Positions 22,861 to 37,502 of a DNA stretch of 64,000 nucleotides are shown here, piece after piece (the stretch's first letter is position 1; each line of letters opens with the position of its first letter). Source of the stretch: Siderastrea siderea (Eukaryota > Cnidaria > Anthozoa > Scleractinia > Rhizangiidae); contig OZ034972.1 in the NCBI GenBank assembly GCA_964030785.1, forward strand, positions 13,463,231-13,527,230. The letters run 5' to 3'. Under the pieces are notes generated by a model that saw only the letters and a program-made list of their open reading frames with translations, searched no databases and was not told the origin of the DNA. Made by a program: the position numbers and the translations under genes.

Positions 22861-23886
22861 TTATTTAAGATTCCATTTGCACTGTCTCCAGAGGTAGGTT
22901 TGGCTGAGAGGAGGAAGGGTTCCATTGTATCATGCAATGTCACATGACCAAAACAGGATAACAACAATGTTCAATGGGTTTACTGTGTGATTAGTAAAAC
23001 AGTAAAAATACCAGTAATAAAGCATCAGACACAGTGTTGCATGTTTAATTAAAACAAACAAACAAAGAAACATTTGTAATAATGTAGACTTAAAAAATCT
23101 GTCACTTCAATAATCAAGTGATCACAAAACATTTGCATCTTTAGTCCTAAAAACACTGCCAGTGTCAACGGTAAGGAAGAAAACTTTGTTACAAAAAAAT
23201 ATCATTATTACTTTCATTGGCAACTTAAGAGAAACTTTGGAGCTTAAAGCTTTCTGCGCTGGCCACTGTGTAATTATTTCCAAAACTTTGAAAAAAGCTT
23301 TCTGGTAGAAAAACACCTGAAAATCTAAAATAAATAAATGGCCTATAGATTTCCAAATCATTTATAATCTTTTTTTAAGTTTTACTTTAGCTTGCAGTAA
23401 GTGGAATGGTAGCATTACCGTAAAAGTAAAAATTGCTCAACTCTTTCAGCTGTGAATTCAACAAATTGAACCAACTCTTGTTGCATTTGCAAGGTTGGAT
23501 TAAGTGCTCTTGAAGTTGTCTTTCCTTTATGTTCCTATTATTTCCAACCATTATTCTTAGTATTCATTTGACTTTCAAAGGTCCACTAAATTCTACGAAA
23601 AATCACATTATATAGGGTGGATCTGCTACCTTTGAATGATACTTATTTATCATTAATTTGTTATATCAGGAGCACCCAACAGTTCATTTCAGGGAATATC
23701 TATTCAGAAGGCTTAAATGGCCTGAGATATTTGGATTTAATTGCAGTGAAAACTAAAGATTTCATTGGCGAAACATCACATCAGACTTTCGTAACAAGAG
23801 GACTGATTAATTCCTATTGTTTTCGGAGAGACAAATAGTTCATTTAGAGTGTAACATAAGGTCAGCTAGCATTTATGGTCAGCCAT

Positions 23887-24070
23887 CAGCAGCTCAGAAA
23901 TTTGGCGGGATAGAATTTTTGGCGGGATAAAATTTTCAGCTAAAAAGGCCGAACAGATCAACCTGTATTAGCTTACACAGATATGCCTTTAGAAAGCTCT
24001 AAAACAATCTAAGAATGCAGAAAATGATATTTCAATTATTTTACTAAAATTTTCTCATTGGGTGCCCCTG
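23887..24070. mobile_element. Partial hAT-like repeat, inverse of the CLPB intron 11 element
   Basis: Read on the minus strand it begins CAGGGGCACCCAATGAG and continues colinearly with 9196-9400, including the phrases ACAGGTTGATCTGTTCGGCC and TCTGAGCTGCTGA. The other terminus is not found, so this copy looks truncated. Confidence 0.6.
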
Positions 24071-24494
24071 TTTATGTATTAGACTATGGCCCGGTTCAGA
24101 CTTGGTGACCTAGAACAGTACTTAGCACCAACACTAAGAACAGTTAAAGTAAAGTTGCACACTGGCTACAAGTGGTCCATGCAGCCAGTGCTTGACTCCC
24201 ATTTCTGTAGTGTGAAGCAACTGGGAGTGTCAATAGTTCATTACAGGGTTTGTCTCTGCATTTTTTGCTGTTACCCATATATACACCCAGCTAGAAAGAT
24301 ACATTGTGGAGCAAAGTTTCTTCCCTCAGAAAACAACATGATGCAATGCAGAAACTATCCTCAAACCACCCACTACAGATCAAAAGTTGATACCTGTGCA
24401 ATTAATTGAGCTTGGTTTCTACACAAGACTATAACAGGAACAAGGGGGTCAGTTTCTAATGAAACTGTGGTGCTGCATCGGTGGGGACGTGAAA

Positions 24495-24681
24495 CAAAAT
24501 TTTGGATTTATCAACTGAGTTGATAAGGTAAATTGGCCACCGTAAAGAGATTGAAAGCTGACATTTCGAGTATTAGCTGTGATTTACTCTGACAAAGGGC
24601 TAACGCTCGAAACATCAGCTTTTAATCTCTTTATGGTGGCCAATTTACCTTATCAACTCAGTTGATAAATCCAAAATTTTG
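24495..24681. repeat. Near-perfect palindromic element
   Basis: The 187-bp unit begins CAAAATTTTGGATTTATCAA and ends with its complement. Matching interior phrases include GGTAAATTGGCCACCGTAAA and its inverse. The arms diverge by only a few bases, which suggests a recent insertion of a foldback MITE. Confidence 0.8.
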
Positions 24682-25476
24682 TATAACAGGAACAGCTGTG
24701 CTCCTTAAAGCATGAAAACAGGGACAACAATGTCTAAACATACCCCCAGCATTGTCACCAAGTCTGACTGGGATCTACGAGCCAATCCTTCTAAGAAAAT
24801 ACTAAATGACGTATAGCCAAGTGAACAATCACTTGAAGAAAATGACAACAGCAGTTTGAAAGGACCTCAAGAAACCACAAGATTAAGGTCTAATAAGTCG
24901 TGAATCCACACTATCTCAAAGCTAACTATCGTGCAACCCTATATACTAAACTAAGAAGTAAAATTTGCAACTAAAAACCTAGCTTGCTTCACAGATGCAA
25001 TTAATCAATCTCCAGTTTCAGAGATTGATTCCATATGTAACACAGGCTCCTTGAACCCCAACTTGAGTAAACATGAACTCATAAATAATTTCCATGGTTC
25101 CATTTGTGAGTCAAATATTGAAATGTACCGGTATTAAGTACTGTATTACTGCTAAGTGTTTTGTTAAGTATTGTAGAGTTTTTTCTTTTTGCAATAAAGT
25201 TTAGCTATGAATTACAAAAAAAAACTCTTTTGCATGATATTTATGCCAGAAATCAAAACAAATGTTACTTCTTACAGTTATTGCAGATGCAACTAGTTTG
25301 TAGTTTTACTACACATCACAGCAAAAATCTAGATGACATCACCTCACACAAAAACTTCCTTTGTCGTGTTGAGGAATTCTAAAATAAGGATCCAGAGAAA
25401 TGCAGATCAACTTTTCTTCTGAAATAAATTAATGCTTATGACTTTTTCTTGATCACAACTGGCAGTGCAGACAATG

Positions 25477-27141
25477 TTAGTATCCAGGGTTTCGCCAATG
25501 CTTTCCTTTTTTTACTGGGCTTGACATTTCATCGTCATCATCAGATATATCAGTGTCCACTCCTGCTCCTTCCACTACTGCATTAGCTAAGATCTCTGGT
25601 ATTCTGGATAGATCACCTTTGACAAAAAGGAAGGAAATAGGTTAGACCTGACCACAGCCTGTCATGCCCCCACTTCCCCCCCCCAAAAAAAAATGCACAA
25701 AAACATCGAGAAATCATTTTGTACTAATGATTCTTATGCAAACAATTATTTAAAATCAAACATGCTTGCCAGGTTTAGCAATGATTGGCTTCAAAATTCC
25801 CTCTGTTATATTGACACAAAGTCAAGAACAAAGGTCAGGAGAAGAGAGCAACTGATCACAGAAGAGGAGAAGTAATGAAAAACAATTATTATTTTTATTA
25901 TAAAACAATATACTTACAAGCTACTGTTGTTGTGTAGAGATTCCTAGAAAAACGTCTACCAAATTTATTTTGTGTGGCAAGGCTGCAATATAAAAGATAA
26001 AGTAATGTAAAAAATATTATCAGAAGCACTATTTTTGCTTTAATGAGTACAATCATATGCCTCATAGCAAAAACAATACAGTCTTTGGTCATTTAGGAGT
26101 AACAAATGTATAAGACATAAGATGGGAAGGTCTGGGAAAGGTAAACAGAACTACGAATCTTTGGAGTCTTGCCAGTTAACTTTTAGTTATTTCAAGTCAC
26201 AAATCCTCAACGCTAACACTTCTTTCCCTCACCTCCCCACCCCTAGCCCCTCCCCTACTACCTCCCACAGCATTCCCATCTCCTGGTCCCTCCCCCTATC
26301 ACCTGCTTGGCTGTTTTAGCGTGTGAGTACTTATGTCAATTTTTGGTTGAAGAAATAAGAACCAGAATTCTTCTGCACATTTTTATGGAGATTTCACAGT
26401 TGCTTGTGTGACCTGTTTAGATCAGCTAGCTAGTTCCAGTCCCTTTTGACAGACTACTTTCTCAACCTCGTCCCCAGGGCCTTCTCCTCATTCAAATGGC
26501 GGATCAGAGAAACCCCTGGCCAAGGCTGCTGAAATACTCCAAGAATCATGGAGTATTTTGTCACATGACACATGATGAAATGGCTTTTTCGGAGATTGTT
26601 TCCAGCGTTTGGCGGCCTGGTTTGTTTTCTGCAATTGGAAACCGTTGTTCAAATGAAACAAAGACATTTCATCGTGTTTACGTGGCGAAATTCTAACGAA
26701 TTTTTGGAGCCACTTTGGCAGCTTCCCTGATCCGCCATTTTGAAGGAGGAGAAGGCCCTGGGGACGAGGTTGACTAATTTCTCAACACGACAACGAAAGA
26801 TCTCAAACTTTTCACTTACAATTGGCCATTGGTCATTGATCTTCCTATCAGGCCGCTCTGTATAATCAGACCTGCAATTTGTAATATAGAAACCTTCATT
26901 GACTCATTAACCATGATCTACGCTAGTCCTGCAGCCACACGTGCACATGGTTATGTAAGTTAAGCTTCACTAACCTTCTTTACAGCCTCCCTGCTGCAAC
27001 CTTGAAGCATGACGCTGAAAAAGAGAAAGATCATGTTAAGGAGAGTACAAAACTAACTTACAAAAAGAGATCTTCACCTACCACCAGCCTCGCAGAAGAG
27101 GAAAGCTTCGAAATCGATCGAAAACACCGACTTGAAAACAT
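25477..27141 (-). CDS. Unrecognised small protein with presequence-like N-terminus
   Basis: Five exons read on the minus strand: 27141-27082, 27014-26975, 26871-26820, 25982-25918, 25616-25477. All junctions are GT-AG and all phases agree, giving 118 residues. It begins MFSSRCFRSISKLSSSARLV, an amphipathic, Arg/Ser-rich, acid-free start typical of mitochondrial import. The middle is basic (NKFGRRFSRNLYTTTVA). The last exon is acidic (GVDTDISDDDDE) and ends KKGKHWRNPGY. I recognise no domain or family. The start codon lies 83 bp from that of RPS3 on the other strand, so the two share a promoter. Individual exons are short (40-65 nt), so one could be misplaced, though a random five-exon chain keeping phase is unlikely. 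Confidence 0.55.
26463..26772. repeat. Foldback MITE (AACCTCGTCCCCAG)
   Basis: Termini CAACCTCGTCCCCAGGGCCT and its inverse, extending inward through TTCTCCTC and ATGGCGGATCAG on both arms. The 310-bp element sits in intron 3 of the unrecognised minus-strand gene and shares its terminal phrase with 15396-15525. Confidence 0.75.
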
Positions 27142-27223
27142 GGCGGACTTGCGATTGCGCCTGCGCCAACGCTGATGAAGCGCGCAATGTGCACCGGGAT
27201 CGTTCTCTTTCGCGGCAGTCATC
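27142..27223. promoter_or_regulatory. Short bidirectional promoter, unrecognised gene/RPS3
   Basis: Only 82 bp lie between opposed start codons. On the plus strand the pyrimidine tract TTCTCTTTC at 27203-27211 lies close to the RPS3 ATG and could be the 5'-terminal oligopyrimidine start typical of ribosomal-protein mRNAs. The minus-gene start overlaps a plus-strand ATGGCGG, and RPS3 begins at ATCATGGCGGC; both resemble YY1-type motifs. Role inferred. Confidence 0.5.
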
Positions 27224-30683
<3,460 letters not shown>

Positions 30684-30692
30684 TGCTATTAG

Positions 30693-31697
30693 GTATGGAA
30701 ATAGCTGTAGATGTCCTCCTGGCAGTTAAAATCCCTGAACACCAGAAGGAACCACTAGGAACCAGAATGAACTGGAATGAAACTAGATTGTACTGGAACA
30801 AAGAGAAGTAGTATCATATTAAACCAGAATGACACCAGAATGAATTGTTTTGTTGCATTTTAATCCGCCAATATTTTGGATCATTCTGGCTCACTACTTT
30901 ACTATTCCAGTTCGTTCTGGTACATTCCATTCCAGTGTACACCTCTATCCCCTCCCAAGACCACATCCAGATGTCTGTTTATAGGGTGTAGGCTGGGCAA
31001 TAGTAGAAACTGTTGATTACAGGGTATAAACATTCATGGAAGAAAGTAGAATAAAAATCTGTATTGTTGGTTTATATGCAACGGCTTCATATAGCATCTG
31101 TAAATTACAGTCTGTTTTCTCCAGAGGTGCAGTTACTCCTCATCGTTTTGTCTCTATCCATGTCTGGGTATCCTAGCACTTCATCTAGTGGGTGGGGATT
31201 AGTAATCATAAAACTGTTCATACAAACAGGGAAAGGCCATAGGGAATTAATTCACACTCATAGGTTGGTTGGGTCTATGAGGTGTTCTTGGTAACAAAAT
31301 AATTTCATGAGCATTGTCCTTGGGCCAAAAGCACCAGCTGTAATGACAATGCAGTCATTTAAGTTGGTGGTTATAAGGGGATGGGGTTCTACTATACTCT
31401 TGGTTGCTTCTTGCTACAGAAACATAATAGGATGCCTAGCCATGTGTGTACTCTGTAGTTGTGAATTGTTAATAACCATGCTGAAAAGGTGGTATCCATG
31501 TCAGATTCTTTTGCACCCTGGGCTTCCCTTGAAAGTTACAGTGAAAATTTTCCAGCCAAGGTGGCCTCTTACAAGAGGAAGCCACTAGAAGGGTACCATA
31601 AGGGTAGAGTTCTTGCTAAAGTTTTGTCATAATCTTTGGCAGTGCTTGGATACAAATGGTTAGTTTTTGTTCTTATGTTCATCTTATTGTATTCCAG
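30693..31697 (+). other. Predicted RPS3 3'-UTR intron with a foldback repeat
   Basis: A donor AG|GTATGG follows ten bases after the RPS3 stop region, and an acceptor TATTCCAG precedes 31698. The interior has no coding exon. It contains an inverted repeat at about 30737-30940 (GGAACCAGAATGAACTGGAA versus TTCCAGTTCGTTCTGGTAC). Splicing inferred from consensus only. Confidence 0.45.
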
Positions 31698-31790
31698 GTA
31701 ATCAAGTTTCAACCAGCTGTTTTCCATCTTGCTGTGTAAAAAATTCAAAGACTTAAAAATAAACAACTCTGAAACATTCTCTGTTCAAAC
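31698..31790 (+). other. Probable RPS3 terminal 3'-UTR exon with poly(A) signal
   Basis: The sequence from the predicted acceptor runs to an AATAAA at 31758-31763, with a GT/T-rich stretch downstream. It is the first good polyadenylation signal after RPS3 in this orientation. Non-coding. Confidence 0.45.
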
Positions 31791-32060
31791 TGTTTTATTG
31801 TGTTTACTGATATTTACAATGCCTGACCATGGTAAATGAAGGGCTGAAATAATATAATATATTTTAAATATTCACCATACCAGTTCTATTCATCCTCGTT
31901 GAGAAATGAGTTTTATTTTACGATAATGTTAACAACAATAATTATTGTCATGAATTATTCATACTAAGTGGAAAATAAAGTTTTGTATTGGCTGCTGTCA
32001 TGGAAATGTGGAGCCACTAGTTTTTCCAATCAGTGGACCTCTGAAAACAAAACATTTTAA

Positions 32061-33670
32061 GGTGTTTCGATACAGTTTTTTTGGGACCATACCTCACTTT
32101 TTGAATCGGCTCTTAGACAGTCTTCATCTCGTCGGATCAACGTGAAATTTGCACTACTTGATGGTTTTGGATTGAACTTTAGCGTGGTTTACATTTTATG
32201 AAAATCGATATTTCCATGACAACGATAACCAAAAATCATCGAAAACAGTTAAATTGAAATTTTGCGCGATCCAGATTTCACTTTGAAAAGCAAATACCAA
32301 CATCTTAAACTGTGGTGTATGGCAAAAAAAATATACAAGAACAAAAAAAATCTGTATGTTTGTTTCGAAGTAAATCGCAAAACCATTTTCAACCTTAGTT
32401 TTTGCATAGTAATAGTAAACGCACCGAAAAATAATCAATGTTTTGATGAAGTGGTTAGAAAAACAGTGTTAAAATGTGTCTTTTACTTACTATTTTACGC
32501 CTAGAAAGTTTTGTTAAAACTGGTGTTCGCGATCTCGAGAACGAATTGTTTTTCTAAGATCATTCGCGTAATCATTTTGTGGTAATTTTTGAATTTGAGC
32601 GCTTTTGCGAAAATCTTAAGAATGGCTCGATAGATTTTTTTGAAACATTAAACACGCGTACTTGACGATGTGACCAATTTTAGTATTGAGTCTTATTAAC
32701 ATTGATTCACTAGAACACTTTTAGATTTAACGTTAAAGAGGACGTATGAACCGACGGAAAAGCTTGCGTTACAAAAACCCAGTTGGCAAGTAAATGCTAA
32801 TATATTCAAAGTAGTGCGTGATTCATTGCTTCGTGATTTTTATTTGGTTTCTTTGTCCTTTGTTGCACTGTACATTACAAGGGAAAGCAAAAATCACGGA
32901 GGAATGCATTGCGCATTACTTTGAATATATTAGCATTTACTTGCCAACTGTGAATATGTAACGCAAGCTTTTCCGTCGGTTCATACGTCCTCTTTAACGT
33001 TAAATCTAAAAGTGTTCTAGTGAATCAATGTTAATAAGACTCAATACTAAAATTGGTCACATCGTCAAGCACACGTGTTTAATTTTTCAAAAAAATCTAT
33101 CGAGCCGTTCTCAAGATTTTCGCAAAAGCGCTCAAATTCAAAACTTACCACAAAATGATTACGCGAGTGATCTTAGACGTATACAATTCGTTCTAGAGAT
33201 CGCGAACCCCAGTTTCCACAAAACTTTCTAGGCGTAAAATAGTAAGTGAAAGACACATTTTAAGACTATCTTCTAGCCATTTCATCAAAACATTGATTAT
33301 TTTTCGGTGCATTTACTATTACTATGCAAAAACTAAGGTTGAAAGTGTTTTTGCGATTTACTTCAAAACAAACATACAGAATTTTTTTGTTCTTGTATAT
33401 TTTGTTTGCCATACACTACAGTTTAAGATATTGGTATTTGCTTTTCAAAGTGAAATCTGGATCGCGCAAAATTTCAATTTAACTGTTTTCAAGAATTTTT
33501 GTTTATCGTTGTCATGGAGATATCGATTTTCAAAAAATGTAAACCACGTTAAAGTTCAATCCAAAACCAACAAGTAGGGCAAATTTCACGTTGATCTGAC
33601 AAGGAGAAGACTGTTTAAGAGCCGATTCAAAAAGTGAGGTATGGTCCCAAAAAAACTGTATCGAAACACC
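32061..33670. mobile_element. 1.6-kb TTAA-flanked palindromic transposon
   Basis: Both ends carry GGTGTTTCGATACAGTTTTT (the right as its complement) directly flanked by TTAA at 32057-32060 and 33671-33674. The inverted arms extend about 800 bp each to a centre near 32865, where the phrase GCTAATATATTCAAAGTA appears on both sides. The two arms differ by scattered substitutions. Mirror-image short ORFs occur in both arms but show no transposase motif. It is a giant non-autonomous foldback element with piggyBac-type target preference. Confidence 0.85.
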
Positions 33671-33991
33671 TTAAACCATGACCTCTACTTGGACAGAAAC
33701 AACCTTCCAGGGCCAAGAAAAAAAAAACAAACAAACAACATCACAAAAAAGAAATAAATGCTACACACACTAGACAAGTTAAAATACTCCCTTGTCCTGG
33801 ACAAGGGAAAAGGGTATACCCTTACACTTGCTTGTGACTAAAACACATATAAAAAAAATATCTGTAAATTCGTTTTTAGAGTAGATTGCCATGCTTCATC
33901 AAACTACTCTGAGGCTTGAAAAAGCTTTTCCAGAGAAGCTGTCATCTCACAGGGCCAACAGCTTAATCATGTACACCTGTATCACTGGATT

Positions 33992-36900
33992 TTAATCCAG
34001 TGGAAAACTATCCTCATCCTCCTCCCTGAAACACAAAACAAAAAAGATTCTGTAAGACCTTGATCTGAGACAAAGTCCCTCACCTAAAAAAAGTGAGGAA
34101 CAATATCATTTTCCTGTGTTTACCTTGTTTAGGTCCACGCCTATATCCTCAAATTTGGTCATCTTTCCTCCAAACTTGTCAAGTTTTCTTGCTCTCTGGA
34201 ATATACAAATGAAGTTAGCTATAATGTAGGTTAGACCTCTATCTGTTGAGAAGAAATGTCCACACATTTGTGCACATACATTTGTGCACGTCTGTTCCAG
34301 GAGGAAGGCTCGTCGTAAAGTAAAGGTCATAACTGTAAACCTTAAAACATTTTGCATACTGTATTTTGTTTGGGGACCTGGGGCCCATTTCTTGAAACTC
34401 CCGGTAACTTTCTGGGCCCGAAAACTATTTTAGGTGCGTAACATTCTCAAATAGGTATATTTTTATTGATTTTGAAAGCTAAATTTTACATATAATCTTT
34501 ATAATTTCGTGAAGCATATCGCTTAGTAGTCTAAGTAACTTGAATGGGTTTTCATGATGTGGAAAGTCTTCTGCCAAAGGATTTACTTTGGCCATAGCCT
34601 GTGAACAGGCTCACAGGGGTTAAACTTTGGTTGTAAAACTCACTGATTCCCTTGATTCTCTGTCTTTTGTATCGTTTCTGTCAGCCTGAATCTGTAAACC
34701 AAAATGATAAAAACCAGAAGTGAAAAGTCAGCAAATGCTTGTTTTGCTCATCACTTTTGACACTGCATGACAAGTTGAAAAATGTTAAATTCAAAATTCC
34801 ATTCGCTATGTGTACCCAAGGTACATTCTGTGTACCAGTACCTTATTTTCACTAAATTTTGCAATTTTCATGAATTGACACTGACTTGTATTAACTTTAT
34901 GGCATGAAGCTTTACTTTTGCAATTTTATGGAAGACAAGAGTCAGTGAAAGGCAATTTAGAAAAAAAAACTTTTTTCAAATTTCAATTAATGACTATAAA
35001 TCCACGAATGAGTTAAATTTTCATGTTTCTTTGGGCATAAATTAAAAAATAAGCAACAACAATCGAAGTATTCTAACACTTGAATTGTGTACCTGAGCCT
35101 TAATTCTTGCTTTTTCTTGTTCTTCCAACTTTTTCTGTTCCATCAGCTTCCTTCTTTCTTCTTTTAATGCTTTTTCTTTCTCTGTAAGCTGCATTAATAC
35201 AATGAATAGGTTCAACATGAAGTCAAATGGCAGTTCATTGAGAGGGATGGTTTACCAAAAGATTGTAGTGTGTTTAGATTCTGATCAGTTTAAAACTCAC
35301 AGGTTCTGATTTGGAGACTCCAGCATGTGATCTTGAAGAAATAGCACTGCAAAAAAAGTTGTTGATGTTTTGGTAAATTGTTATTACTTGGCCAAAACAA
35401 AAAAGGAGATTGGTCTGCCCAATGTGGACATGTGGTTGCTGTGAAATTGCATATGAACTACCAGCCCACTGCACACAATTGAAGGGCCCGGTGGAAAAAG
35501 GGCATAAGTGATGATTATAGTTTGAAAATCTAAATTGGTGCTATTTAGCTGAACATTGGTACACAGGCTCGTTTTGTGTAAGGAACATTGCTGTACATTT
35601 ATTTCTTGACCTGAGAACTTCAATTCGGAGAATTAGTGTATTACTTTTGCTTCAAACTGACACAAAGAAAACAACAGGACCGCAGATTCTAGGTTGAATT
35701 GTTTTGTTTTAGTTCAGGCAGAGAACAAAAGAAATCATTCACACTTCACTTGAGTGAGTTCACTTTAACAGAACTTTTTACGCAAAAGTAATACGCGAAT
35801 TCTTGGGATTTTAGATCTCAGGTCAAGAAATAAATGCACAACAGTGTTCCTTACATGAAAACCAGCCTGTGTGCCAATGTTCACCTAAATAGCAGCAATT
35901 TCGGTGTTAAACCTCAAATCATCACTTACGCCCTTTTTCCACCAAGCCCTTCAATTGTTGAAACCGGGAATTTTCCACCTTGAAACTGCAAGCCCATTGT
36001 TGAGCACCCCTTCACCCCTGAGCTTAATTATGAAAAAATGAAAGGACTTAACCACATTCTCAGGGAGAACTTTGAAATGGCTCATCAAGCATTTATTGGA
36101 AAAAGATATCCTTTCAAAAGGTTTATTAGAAAAAAAAAGTCTGCTCACTTTAACTTCTTCAGTAGTATTTGTTTCACTAGCTGAATATCCTCGTCTGATA
36201 ACAGAACAACGCACTCGTCAACCTACAGATAAATTTGACATATTTTAAACTTAAAATGAAAAATGAGTGGACTTGTACATTTTCTGCATTTTACGCAGTG
36301 GAAAAATCCTTGACCATACTGAATAAACAAATCTACTCTGCGAACGACTAATAAATAATAACAACTTGGGTCAGATGACAAATTCTCAACAAAAGTAATC
36401 AAAGTCAAATCAAATTCCCCAAGAGTGGAATAGGAGAGGGTCAAATGTATGGTATCCCTGTGCTAGACCCTTTCCCATTACCTCAGTCCATCCCCAAAGA
36501 AGAAGGAACTCTTGGGCCTCTGGTATGCTCCACACTTTTGACGAAAATGTTTTGTTCTCCATTTTGACCTTGCGGTACTTTTCACCTTCAGGAGACTTGA
36601 TAATGTTGCTAAAAAAGAGAAGAAATTGAAATAAACCCATGAATGTTTGAACAAGTAGTGATGATGTAAAGAGAAATTTCATTTTCGTCACTGTTAGGGT
36701 TTTAAGGGTTAATTTAATACCTTTAAAGAAAATACCCTGGAATTCATGGTTAAAGTTGTACTGTTACAATCCCTCTAACCTGAGGTTCACATCACTCTTC
36801 CTCTTTCTCATAATAAAGAGAGATGAATGAACCATCCACTTCCCCTCCCCTCCCCCCCCCCCTGCTCTCCTTCATTCCAAAGACACATCTGACGTGCAAA

Positions 36901-37287
36901 CAGCTGTACATGTAAACAGACACGCATGCATGCACAAGAAACGATAGTCAGCTGTTTAACAACTTGAAATGCCACATAAATAAAAACTAAAAAGATGAAA
37001 GGATACAAGATTTACTTTGCAAGTTTCAGCATTGTTTCTATAGCTTGTCTGGCAGTTTCACGGTCATGTTCTTTGCAAAGCTCCTCCAAGGACGTAATCA
37101 AATCATGTTCTCTCTCACCTTCCCCTAACTTGCTGCCTCCCTGTATAGGTTGAAAGCGAAGAAATACAAAAATTACTTCGAATTGAAATAAACGAAACTT
37201 CCAGGTCACACAAAATTTAATCACAGAATGTTGACACTGAAAAATAACCACGCAAAATGTCACTTTTCTTACCCAGCCGGAAGCCAT
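33992..37287 (-). CDS. PUB-domain protein with charged coiled coil
   Basis: Nine exons on the minus strand: 37287-37273, 37140-37016, 36608-36482, 36222-36149, 35346-35301, 35188-35093, 34691-34644, 34195-34124, and a last exon from 34021 (ending EDEDSFPLD, stop at 33992-33994) or from 34025 (ending GGG, stop at 34014-34016). All phases fit; about 204-210 residues. The start is MASGW. Residues about 6-112 resemble a PUB domain: EHDLITSLEELCKEHDR, then SPEGEKYRKVKMENKTF, then IPEAQEFLLLWGWTEVDECV. PUB domains (PNGase, UBXN6, HOIP) bind the C-terminal tail of p97/VCP. A Glu/Lys/Arg-rich helix follows (EKEKALKEERRKLMEQKKLE), then KFGGKMTKFEDIGVDLNK. Neither a UBX nor a transglutaminase domain is present, so it is not full-length UBXN6 or NGLY1. 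Head-to-head with NFXL1. Confidence 0.75.
34381..34530. repeat. Partial copy of the TTTCTCGAAA foldback family
   Basis: The end GGGCCCATTTCTTGAAACTC, then TTTCTGGGCCCGAAAACTAT and TTTATAATTTCGTGAAGCAT, matches the inverse of 5999-6243. The second terminus is missing, so it is truncated. It sits in intron 7 of the PUB-domain gene. Confidence 0.6.
35478..35957. mobile_element. 480-bp foldback MITE, PUB gene intron 4
   Basis: Ends ATTGAAGGGCCCGGTGGAAA and the inverse of CCACCAAGCCCTTCAAT. The arms pair over about 200 bp through GGGCATAAGTGATGATT and TATTTCTTGACCTGAGA and their complements. Flanks are both ACAATT-like, compatible with a short target duplication that I cannot fix precisely. No ORF. 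Confidence 0.75.
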
Positions 37288-37502
37288 GTTTTCTCCTGTT
37301 TGTTGTGATTCAGCGAGTTTTTGCTGTTCTTTTACATGACCAACAAAATGCAAAAAGTGGTAAGCCGCTCCCTCTTCGCTGGCTCACTCGATTTTCAATG
37401 AAATTTTTGTCCTCGTGTGCGCGGCAACGGTCCTTCTATTTTTGTAGTGTTTGGCCATTGTAAGGTAAAATGTAGAGTTTAAGATTTATGCAAGGAAGCA
37501 AA
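37288..37502. promoter_or_regulatory. Bidirectional promoter region, PUB gene/NFXL1
   Basis: The opposed start codons are 215 bp apart, so both promoters share this block. It is less AT-rich than surrounding introns and has no obvious TATA box. It is the third such divergent pair in the window. Confidence 0.55.

Larger units (their letters stand above)
18358..25476. other. Gene-poor, repeat-rich stretch
   Basis: About 7 kb without a confident gene. The GDH non-coding first exon and promoter probably lie at the left edge. The 165-residue minus-strand ORF at 18723-19220 overlaps a foldback repeat and has no family signature. Several inverted repeats and a tandem repeat are listed separately. 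One weak two-exon candidate lies at 20915-21657. Confidence 0.5.

Noticed and set aside
32196..33577. Mirror-image ORFs in the 1.6-kb palindrome as a transposase
   Set aside because: Both are short, come from the two arms of the same palindrome, and show no catalytic motif.
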